Assembly (NCBI GenBank): GCA_021773115.1
Contig: JAJFKS010000034.1
Location: 124,001 to 188,000 of the forward strand
Reading direction: 5' to 3'
Length of the DNA stretch: 64,000 nt
Origin: Woeseiaceae bacterium
GTDB lineage: Bacteria; Pseudomonadota; Gammaproteobacteria; Steroidobacterales; Woeseiaceae
Below, piece by piece: positions 25,344 through 32,375 of the stretch (positions within the stretch are counted from its first letter, which is position 1; every line of letters begins with the position of its first letter). The translations under genes were made by a program, and so were the position numbers. A model generated the notes under the pieces. That model ran no database searches, was not told the origin of the DNA, and saw nothing but the letters and a program-made list of their open reading frames with translations.

Positions 25344-25537
25344 GCTGGCGCTTTGCTCACTGTTTGGAGCTTAATGCCTGCCGCTTAACATAAACGCGAA
25401 TGATTCTTAACAGCATTAATCGGGATTTGGCGAAGACGGGGGTGTAACGGTCGCAATTCACACCTGGCTGCGTGATGCGCCTGCTGCAAACCGGGTGGGC
25501 TTCGTGTCATCATCCGAAGCCACCTCGCACAATTGCC

Positions 25538-26929
25538 ATGGACTCAATGACCGACCCAGCCAGAAAACTTCTAATCGTCGAGGACGACCCCGGTCTCCTC
25601 AATCAATTGAAATGGTGTTTCGAAGGTTACGACGTGTACACCGCAGAAAACCGTGAGGCAGCGATTGCGGAACTGCGCAGGCATGAACCCGCGGTAGTTC
25701 TTCAGGACCTCGGTTTGCCGCCGAAGCCCGAAGGTGTGGAAGAGGGTTTGGCAACGCTGACCGAGACCCTAAAGCTCGCTCCACACACGAAAGTCATCGT
25801 GGTTACCGGAAACGGCGATCAGGAAAATGCACTGACTGCCGTCGCGCAGGGTGCGTACGATTTTTACGAGAAGCCGGTGGATACCGACACACTGAAATTA
25901 CTCGTCGATCGCGCCTTTAATATTTCGGAACTCGAGGCCGAAAACCGGCGCTTGCAGTTCCAGGTCAACGAATCACCACTCGACGGCATCGTCGCCGCCA
26001 GCGAGGGCATGCTCGCGGTTTGCCGTATGATTGAAAAAGTCGCGCCGACCGACGTGACAACTTTACTGTTGGGTGAGAGTGGCACAGGCAAAGAGTTACT
26101 GTCGCGCGCGTTGCACAACCTGAGTCCGCGAGCCGGCAAGAATTTTGTCGCGATCAACTGCGCAGCGATACCGGAGAACTTGCTTGAATCCGAGCTCTTC
26201 GGCCACGAAAAAGGATCATTTACCGGCGCGCACAAGCAATCGATCGGTAAGGTCGAGCTTGCCAGCGGCGGTACGTTGTTTCTCGATGAGATCGGCGACA
26301 TGCCAATTTCATTGCAGGCCAAGATGCTGCGCTTCCTGCAAGAGCGCGTCATCGAACGCGTCGGTGGCCGGCAGGAGATCCCGGTTGACGTCCGAGTCGT
26401 TTGTGCGACCAATCAGAATCCTGCCGGCCTGATAAAAGAAGGTCGGTTTCGTGAGGATCTCTACTACCGTGTCAGCGAGATCACGATCAACATTCCACCG
26501 TATCGCGATCGCGAGGAGGGCCGCCTTATTCTTGCCCGAACCATGCTGCAAAAGTATTGCAAGAAACAAAAGCGCGCAATCAACGGCTTTGCCGACGACG
26601 CGATTCAGGCGATCGAATCCTATGCCTGGCCAGGCAATGTTCGCGAACTGGAAAACAAAATCAAAGGCGCGGTGATCATGGCCGACGGCAAGATGGTTAC
26701 GGCGATGGACCTCGGTTTGCAGGGTGACGGAGGAGATGCTGAATCCCTAAACTTGCGTGAAGTCCGTCAGCAAGCGGAATCAAAAGCCATTCGCATCGCG
26801 TTGACCAAATGCTATGGCAACATATCAAAAGCCGCAGAACTCCTGGGTATCACCCGCCCAACCCTCTACGACCTCCTGAACAAGTACGGCCTAAGCTCCG
26901 ACTCCTACTCAAAAAAAGCGGCCCAGTAG
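25538..26929 (+). CDS. prsR: PEP-CTERM-box sigma-54 response regulator PrsR
   Basis: 463 residues. The receiver domain (residues ~9-125) has VEDDPG, the family-specific QDLGLPPKPEGVEEGL around the phosphoacceptor Asp, VTGNGDQENALTAV and YEKP. The AAA+ domain has Walker A GESGTGKE, HEKGSFTGA (GSFTGA in place of GAFTGA) and DEIGDMP. A Fis-type HTH (NISKAAELLGITRPTLYDLL) ends the protein. This is the pattern of PrsR, which activates sigma-54 promoters of PEP-CTERM genes; two such promoters lie 9-11 kb upstream. The PrsK kinase is not next to it. The stop codon TAG is formed by the first bases of a REP element. Start 25538 or 25547. Confidence 0.88.
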   Translation: MDSMTDPARKLLIVEDDPGLLNQLKWCFEGYDVYTAENREAAIAELRRHEPAVVLQDLGLPPKPEGVEEGLATLTETLKLAPHTKVIVVTGNGDQENALTAVAQGAYDFYEKPVDTDTLKLLVDRAFNISELEAENRRLQFQVNESPLDGIVAASEGMLAVCRMIEKVAPTDVTTLLLGESGTGKELLSRALHNLSPRAGKNFVAINCAAIPENLLESELFGHEKGSFTGAHKQSIGKVELASGGTLFLDEIGDMPISLQAKMLRFLQERVIERVGGRQEIPVDVRVVCATNQNPAGLIKEGRFREDLYYRVSEITINIPPYRDREEGRLILARTMLQKYCKKQKRAINGFADDAIQAIESYAWPGNVRELENKIKGAVIMADGKMVTAMDLGLQGDGGDAESLNLREVRQQAESKAIRIALTKCYGNISKAAELLGITRPTLYDLLNKYGLSSDSYSKKAAQ

Positions 26930-26995
26930 GAGCGGCCAATGGCCGCGAAAAGTAGGAGCGGGCAATGCCCGCGACCAATCCCCGCTGTTCCACCC
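26926..26995 (+). repeat. REP doublet, left (inverted partner of 27497-27566)
   Basis: Two REPs in tandem, each with head GTAGGAGCGG and a short hairpin: GCGGCCAATGGCCGC and GCGGGCAATGCCCGC. A 19-base tail follows. The whole 70-bp unit is repeated in inverse orientation on the other side of the transposase gene with a single mismatch. It starts on the last base of the final prsR sense codon and ends one base before the transposase stop. Confidence 0.9.
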
Positions 26996-26996
26996 C

Positions 26997-27449
26997 CTAA
27001 ACCCACCTACAATCCCAAAGCGGATACTCCCCAACCGACCGAACCAAGCCAGCCCGCAACGGATTAGCAACGATATACCGAGCGACACCCTGTAAATCCT
27101 CTTCCTTCCGAATCGCACGATCATAAAAGCCTTTCTGCCAGACCAATCGATCTGACCTCAACACTCCGTTAATCCGCTTAGCCGAAAACGCCTTCACGTT
27201 CCGAATACAACTCGAAAGCGTGCGCTTGCCGGTGAGTGAAAACAACCAGTGAAGGTGATCCGGCATCACGACGAATGCGAGTGACTCAACATGGCCAGCA
27301 TTGTGTTCGTGCCGCATGCACTCTACGAGGAGTCTGCCGATTTGGACGTCGATGAATATTGGGCGCCAGTGTCTTGTAGCGGTTGAGACGTGGTAGATCT
27401 GGTTGGGGATGCTGCGACGGCCTTTGCGGAGATTGGAATGGCCTTTCAT
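26997..27449 (-). CDS. REP-associated tyrosine transposase (RAYT)
   Basis: 150 residues, Y1 transposase of the IS200/IS605-related TnpA-REP family. The metal-binding histidines are in MPDHLHWLFSL (HxH), the catalytic Tyr lies in WQKGFYDRAIR, and the family end motif is DLQGVARYIVANPLRAGLV. RAYTs cut and join single-stranded REP DNA and are thought to spread REPs. I start at MKGHSNL (27449); an upstream start would extend into the right-hand repeat. The gene is intact and flanked by inverted REP doublets. Confidence 0.92.
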   Translation of the reverse strand: MKGHSNLRKGRRSIPNQIYHVSTATRHWRPIFIDVQIGRLLVECMRHEHNAGHVESLAFVVMPDHLHWLFSLTGKRTLSSCIRNVKAFSAKRINGVLRSDRLVWQKGFYDRAIRKEEDLQGVARYIVANPLRAGLVRSVGEYPLWDCRWV

Positions 27450-27496
27450 TTGGTTGATTTTGGCAGTGGGGCGGGGTTTTTGCTGGGAATGAATTT

Positions 27497-27566
27497 GGGT
27501 GGAACAGCGGGAATTGGTCGCGGGCATTGCCCGCTCCTACTTTTCGCGGCCATTGGCCGCTCCTAC
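27497..27566 (-). repeat. REP doublet, right (inverted partner of 26926-26995)
   Basis: The reverse complement of the left doublet over 70 bases, with one difference. It lies 47 bp upstream of the transposase start and could act as its promoter region or as the second end of a transposable unit. Confidence 0.9.
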
Positions 27567-27570
27567 GGGT

Positions 27571-27587
27571 GTAGGTTGCGCTCCTAC
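27571..27587 (-). repeat. short third REP-like repeat at the glrR stop
   Basis: On the minus strand GTAGGAGCG CAACC TAC: a shortened REP whose head lies exactly over the end of glrR (last base of CGG plus the TAG stop). Only the head and a three-base closing inverted end remain. Confidence 0.6.
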
Positions 27588-28936
27588 CGGGGTTTGAATT
27601 CGTCGGGGTTGAGTTCGTGGCGCGCCAATAGTTTGTAAAAATCGGTGCGATTGCGTTTCGCGAGGCGGGCGGCCTGGCTGACATTACCCGTTGTAATCTG
27701 CAGGATCTGCGACAGGTAATTGCGCGTAAATTCATCACGCGCATCGGAGAATGACGCAAGTTTTCCGGCATGTTCCCCGAGTGACTGCTGCACCAGTTCG
27801 CCACTGATCACTGGCGAGCGCGACAGCGCAACATTTTGTCGCACGACGTTATACAGCTGGCGAATATTGCCAGGCCATTCCGCCGTCACCAGCATCTCGA
27901 CCGCTTCAGGCGCGTACACTTTTCTTTCGAGGTCGGAGTCGCGAGCGATCTGCTGCAGGAAATGCGCAACCAGCAACGGGATATCTTCGCGCCGATCATC
28001 CAGCGTCGGCAACTTGATGTTGACGACATTCAATCGGTAATAAAGGTCTTCGCGGAATCGTCCCTGTCCCATAAGGTCCTGCAAATCGCGGTGCGTTGCA
28101 GAGATAACACGAACGTCGATGTCAATGGCTTCGGTACTGCCCACCGGCCGTACCTGGCTTTCCTGCAGTACGCGCAACAATTTCACCTGCAGTCGCATTG
28201 GCATGTCGCCGATTTCGTCCAGCATCAGCGTGCCGCCTTCGGCCGCCTTGAAGAGTCCGTCGTGACTTCGGGTCGCGCCGGTAAAGGCACCTTTTTCATG
28301 CCCGAACAGTTCGGACTCGAGCAGGTTTTCAGCCATCGCGCTGCAATTAATGGCAACGAAGGGTTTGTTGTGGCGATCGCTGGCCTTGTGAATCGCCTGC
28401 GCCAGCAATTCCTTACCGGTGCCGCTTTCGCCCGTGATCAACACGCGTGCATCGGTCGCCGCAACCATCTTGGCTTGCTGCATGACTTCTTTCATCGACT
28501 GGTTGCGGGTGATGATTTCCGAGGCCCAGCCTTTGTCGACTTCGGAGCTGCCCGACACTTTCAGCGCGCGATCCACGAGTGACATGAGTTCGTCTTTGTC
28601 GATCGGTTTTGTCAGGAAGCCAAACGCGCCGTGTTGGGTCGCGGTGACCGCGTCTGGAATCGTGCCGTGTGCTGTGACAATAATGACTCTGAGGCCGGGT
28701 GATCGCGTCTGCAGCTCCTTGAGCAGGCCGATGCCGTCCATCTTGTCCATGCGCAGATCGGTAATGACGAGGTCGGGGGTAAAGCGGTTCAGCGCCCCCA
28801 ATGCCTTGTGAGCCGACTCCACGGCCTCAACTTGGTAGCCCTCTGCACGCAGCCGGATACTCAACAGGCGCAGCAATCCCGGGTCGTCATCAACGAGCAG
28901 GATCTTGCCTTCAGTTGGGGACTGTTTATTCGCCAT
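27584..28936 (-). CDS. glrR: sigma-54 response regulator GlrR (QseF)
   Basis: 450 residues. The receiver domain has LLVDDDPGLL and DLVITDLRMDKMDG (phosphoacceptor Asp ~55) with TKPID. The AAA+ domain has GESGTGKE, ELFGHEKGAFTGA (canonical GAFTGA, sigma-54 contact) and LDEIGDMP. The C-terminal HTH reads NVSQAARLAKRNRTDFYKLL. Together with qseG and glrK upstream on the same strand it forms the glrK-qseG-glrR envelope-stress system known from enterobacteria (activates glmY and rpoE there). Its stop is supplied by a REP head. Confidence 0.93.
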   Translation of the reverse strand: MANKQSPTEGKILLVDDDPGLLRLLSIRLRAEGYQVEAVESAHKALGALNRFTPDLVITDLRMDKMDGIGLLKELQTRSPGLRVIIVTAHGTIPDAVTATQHGAFGFLTKPIDKDELMSLVDRALKVSGSSEVDKGWASEIITRNQSMKEVMQQAKMVAATDARVLITGESGTGKELLAQAIHKASDRHNKPFVAINCSAMAENLLESELFGHEKGAFTGATRSHDGLFKAAEGGTLMLDEIGDMPMRLQVKLLRVLQESQVRPVGSTEAIDIDVRVISATHRDLQDLMGQGRFREDLYYRLNVVNIKLPTLDDRREDIPLLVAHFLQQIARDSDLERKVYAPEAVEMLVTAEWPGNIRQLYNVVRQNVALSRSPVISGELVQQSLGEHAGKLASFSDARDEFTRNYLSQILQITTGNVSQAARLAKRNRTDFYKLLARHELNPDEFKPR

Positions 28937-29028
28937 AATGGATTATGTCATACCGCTTGGACGCATCCGCACAGACTAAGGGGTATTGACGCGTCGGGCA
29001 AGATGTCTCCTGAGAGCGACGGGTTTAT

Positions 29029-29649
29029 TTACTCTTGTTCCCGAATGGCTCGTTCGATGGATGTGATGGCCTCGAGTTTATTCTCCGCTTCCTCGAGTTC
29101 GCGGCGCAGGCGCCGATTTTCAGCCTCGACAGTTGCCAGTCGCTGCTCCACGGCTTGTTCCTGTGTTTGCGTTGCACGTGAGGTTGATGCACGCATGCGG
29201 CGCACCTCGGCGTCGGCGACAATCTGGCGCTCCACGCTGTTTAGATGAATCGTCGCCATTGAGATTTCTGCCGGTGTCAGCAACACCGTTTGCGATAGAA
29301 CTTCACGCAACAGGCGCTGGGCTTCCGCGGGATTGGATTCCGGATGCCCGGGAATAGCGAGGACGAGGCCCAAACGCAAATTGGTCGATGGACTGGGTGT
29401 CAAACTTGCCGCTGCATGCGCATCGGCATAAATCTCAGCCTGTGCGGCAGGATCGCCGCCGGCGATTTTGCCGAGTTCCTGCAGATACATTTCGACTTCC
29501 GGCGCGCCAAGAATTTCTCCTTCGTCGGTGCTTTTTGAAATCCGGCCTTTAATCCAGTCTGTTGTACTGCCGCACGAAGACAGCATTGATGTGACCATCA
29601 CGATCACTGCGGCTCTTGAAACTCGCTTTGCCTGATTCTCTCTATGCAT
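29029..29649 (-). CDS. qseG: QseG-like outer membrane lipoprotein
   Basis: 206 residues with a lipoprotein signal (VTSMLSSCGSTTD) and a long C-terminal coiled coil of Arg/Glu/Leu heptads (residues ~140-206). Sequence conservation to enterobacterial QseG is not obvious, but length, lipobox, coiled coil and position between glrK and glrR are the same. QseG interacts with the GlrK sensor domain and tunes its kinase activity. The start overlaps the glrK end by eight bases, so the genes are co-translated. Confidence 0.75.
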   Translation of the reverse strand: MHRENQAKRVSRAAVIVMVTSMLSSCGSTTDWIKGRISKSTDEGEILGAPEVEMYLQELGKIAGGDPAAQAEIYADAHAAASLTPSPSTNLRLGLVLAIPGHPESNPAEAQRLLREVLSQTVLLTPAEISMATIHLNSVERQIVADAEVRRMRASTSRATQTQEQAVEQRLATVEAENRRLRRELEEAENKLEAITSIERAIREQE

Positions 29650-31108
29650 TGGCTGCCAGTTTTTGCTGTCTAATGGCCCGCGCCTGCGGGATATGAATTC
29701 TGAAATGTGCCCCGGAAAACTCGTCCGAATCGACCAACTCTACCGACCCGTCATGTGCCTGAATACATTCCAGCACAACCGACAATCCAATGCCGGTGCC
29801 ACCGACCTGCCCACCCTGCTGTCGGCGGCCCTGGAAAAACGCCTCGAAAATTCGCGGACTTTCATCGTCCGGAATGCCGGGGCCGGTATCACCGAACTCG
29901 AGCACAAAACTTGTCGGCGTCCTGCTCGCTTTGATCGTGATGTAGCCGCCGCGCGGCGTAAACTTGATCGCATTCGACAGCAGATTATCAAGTACCGTGC
30001 GGATTTTGTCCTGATCCGCGTTCACAATAATGTCATCCACTTCCAGTTTTAACTGAATATTTGCTGCCTGAAGTGCCAGTCGTTGCGCTTTTGCCACAAA
30101 AATGACCTGTTTCCGCAGTTCGAAGTCCGTCAGGGTCAATACCTCGCTCTTGGCTTGCCAGGCGCTGAAGCTCAGTAAGTTCTCGATCAATTGCTGCAGT
30201 TTCAGGCCGTTGATGCGCAGGATACCGGTGACTTCGCGCTGCGGACTGTCCAGTTCTCCCACCGAGCCATCCAGCAGCAGTTCGGTGCCTTCCCGAATAT
30301 TGGCCAGCGGTGTTTTCAATTCGTGAGACATATGGCGCAGGAATTTGTTCTTTTCCTGTGCCAGTTCCAACAGCCGTAGTCGCAGCCATTCGAGCTGCCG
30401 GCCGAGTCGCTGCAAGTCGGTCGGTCCCTTGATTTCGATCGGTTTCGAAAACCCACTTTCACCGAGTTGGCCAATGGCGCGGTCAATCTGCCGGATCGGC
30501 CTCGCGACCAGTAAGGTAAAGATCAGAATCAGAATGAGCGTGCCAGGCACCAGTGCGGCGACTTGCCAGGCGGACGCACGCTGCGCGTTGCGTGCTGTTG
30601 CTTGCAACGCCGATAACTTCGTGTCGATGTGCGCGGTCAGAATATTTGTCAGTCTCGTCACGTTTTGATTGAGCGGCTCGAAACTCTGAATTGCCGCAAT
30701 GAGTTCAGCGTCGCTTGCAGCCGGTTTTGAGACCTTGGCGACGACGTCCATCGCTTCAATGCCAACGGATGCGGCGAGCTCAGTCGCGAAGGCTTCTTCA
30801 ACCAATGGCGTCATATCGCGTAATGAGGCCTCGAAACGCTGCAGGTTTTGCGTCACCAATTGCAGGCTGTCGGGCGTCTTCAATACCTGGTAGAGGCGGG
30901 CGCTGCGTTCCAGCGAGATCAAGCGCTCGTTGATACGGCGGTTATTTTCGGCGGCTTCCACGCCCGTTGACACCAGCAGTTCACTTTGTTCGGCGACGCG
31001 ATCAAGATTGACGAGCGCCCAGATCACAGCGATCAGCAGCGGCAACGCGACAAGACCGAAGCCAACCAGAATGAGTCCGTTAAGGGATCTTGGGCGTGGA
31101 AATCTCAT
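29642..31108 (-). CDS. glrK: sensor histidine kinase GlrK (QseE)
   Basis: 488 residues. TM1 (ILVGFGLVALPLLIAVIWAL), a helical periplasmic domain of ~150 residues, TM2 (LVPGTLILILIFTLLVA), HAMP, then HisKA with the phosphorylated His in MSHELKTPLANI, and HATPase with NLLSNAIKF, GDTGPGI and GTGIGL. It phosphorylates GlrR. The large periplasmic part is where QseG would bind. First gene of the glrK-qseG-glrR operon. Confidence 0.92.
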   Translation of the reverse strand: MRFPRPRSLNGLILVGFGLVALPLLIAVIWALVNLDRVAEQSELLVSTGVEAAENNRRINERLISLERSARLYQVLKTPDSLQLVTQNLQRFEASLRDMTPLVEEAFATELAASVGIEAMDVVAKVSKPAASDAELIAAIQSFEPLNQNVTRLTNILTAHIDTKLSALQATARNAQRASAWQVAALVPGTLILILIFTLLVARPIRQIDRAIGQLGESGFSKPIEIKGPTDLQRLGRQLEWLRLRLLELAQEKNKFLRHMSHELKTPLANIREGTELLLDGSVGELDSPQREVTGILRINGLKLQQLIENLLSFSAWQAKSEVLTLTDFELRKQVIFVAKAQRLALQAANIQLKLEVDDIIVNADQDKIRTVLDNLLSNAIKFTPRGGYITIKASRTPTSFVLEFGDTGPGIPDDESPRIFEAFFQGRRQQGGQVGGTGIGLSVVLECIQAHDGSVELVDSDEFSGAHFRIHIPQARAIRQQKLAANA

Positions 31109-31143
31109 GGCGAAAGTCTAACACCGGCTCGCTTTTTTGTATC

Positions 31144-32154
31144 TCAGTCAGCCCAGTAGGCACTGGGGTCGCGCGCCGCAATCTTGCGCTCCCAATCCAG
31201 GCTGGTTCGTACAATCGTATCGAGGTCATCGAACTTCGGAGTCCATCCCAGGACCTTGCGAACACGGTTTGCGACGGCAATCAGTTCGGGCGGGTCGCCG
31301 GCGCGTCGCGGATGTTCTGATATTGACAAGGCTTCGCCGTTCGCTTTTTCTACCGCTTTCAAAACTTCCCGCACGCTGTAGCCGTGGCCGTAACCGCAGT
31401 TCAAAACGGTTGATTCACCACCCGCTCGCAAATACGTCAGTGCGTCGAGGTGCGCGGCCGCGAGATCTTCAACGTGTATGTAATCGCGTAGTCCGGTGCC
31501 ATCGGGGGTCGCATAGTCTGTGCCGAAAATAAAAACGCCCGGGCGTTTACCGGTTGCTGCCTCACAGGCGACCTTCACCAGCAACGTCGCCTTTGGCGTG
31601 GACTGGCCAATTGACCCGCCAGGTTCGCAGCCTGCGACATTAAAATAGCGCAGCGCAACATAGTTGGGGCCGCCAGCGGCGGCCAGATCACGGAGCATCC
31701 ACTCGGTCATCAGTTTCGACGTGCCGTACGGATTTATCGGCTGCGTTGCCGACTCTTCTGAGGCTTTGCCACCTGCAGGCGTTCCGTAAACCGCCGCGGT
31801 TGATGAGAACACGAAATTCTTCACGTCGTGCTTTGCAGCGGCCTCAAGCAAAGTGCGGCTCGACGCCGTATTGTTTCGGTAATACTTCAGCGGATCTGAA
31901 ACGGATTCCGGAACAACAGTGTGTGCCGCGAAATGCAAAACCGTATCGATGTTGTGGTCAGCGAATATCTCTTGCAAGAGTGCAACATCACCGGTGTCGC
32001 CGACGATGAGTTCGCCGAAGGTCACTGCATTTTCAAACCCACTCGACAAATTGTCGAGCACTATGACGTCCTCACCCGCATTGCCAAGCTGGCGAACGAC
32101 GTGGCTGCCGATATAGCCGGCGCCACCGGTGACCAGTATCTTGTTGTTTTTCAT
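31144..32154 (-). CDS. galE: UDP-glucose 4-epimerase
   Basis: 336 residues, extended SDR. NAD-binding TGGAGYIGSH at the N-terminus, catalytic Ser/Thr in FSSTAAVYG, catalytic YxxxK in NPYGTSK, ALRYFNVAG, and the C-terminal substrate segments RDYIHVEDLA and GYSVREV. It interconverts UDP-glucose and UDP-galactose for exopolysaccharide and LPS. It lies 35 bases ahead of glrK on the same strand and may share its transcript. Confidence 0.95.
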   Translation of the reverse strand: MKNNKILVTGGAGYIGSHVVRQLGNAGEDVIVLDNLSSGFENAVTFGELIVGDTGDVALLQEIFADHNIDTVLHFAAHTVVPESVSDPLKYYRNNTASSRTLLEAAAKHDVKNFVFSSTAAVYGTPAGGKASEESATQPINPYGTSKLMTEWMLRDLAAAGGPNYVALRYFNVAGCEPGGSIGQSTPKATLLVKVACEAATGKRPGVFIFGTDYATPDGTGLRDYIHVEDLAAAHLDALTYLRAGGESTVLNCGYGHGYSVREVLKAVEKANGEALSISEHPRRAGDPPELIAVANRVRKVLGWTPKFDDLDTIVRTSLDWERKIAARDPSAYWAD

Positions 32155-32375
32155 TGGTTTTTTCTCTTCAAAGCCTCTTGATCGCGGAAACTGTGAACCG
32201 CTCTCTATGAAACGCGTCTGAGTTTAACAATAGTTGCTCTCAATATACGGACCTGGATCGCAGTCTTGTTTGTGAGGCGAGACCAGCTGTCTCCAAAAGC
32301 GGACGGCTTCCTGCGTGTTCGTAATTCGTCAATACCGGTAGTATTGGCTTCACCTTGGGCGGGGCAGAAAAGACC

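Larger units (their letters stand above)
26926..27587. mobile_element. REP-RAYT element between prsR and glrR
   Basis: The element consists of a 70-bp REP doublet, a RAYT transposase gene, and the same doublet inverted, followed by a third short GTAGG repeat. It fills the whole gap between two convergent response regulator genes. The outermost GTAG of both ends provides the TAG stop codons of prsR and glrR. Its REPs follow the GTAGGAGCGGCCAATGGCCG style known from Pseudomonas-like genomes, where RAYT recognises the GTAG head. Confidence 0.8.

Noticed and set aside
26997-27566. REP array considered as CRISPR
   Set aside because: Repeats are inverted and palindromic with no regular spacers, and a RAYT gene, not cas genes, is adjacent.
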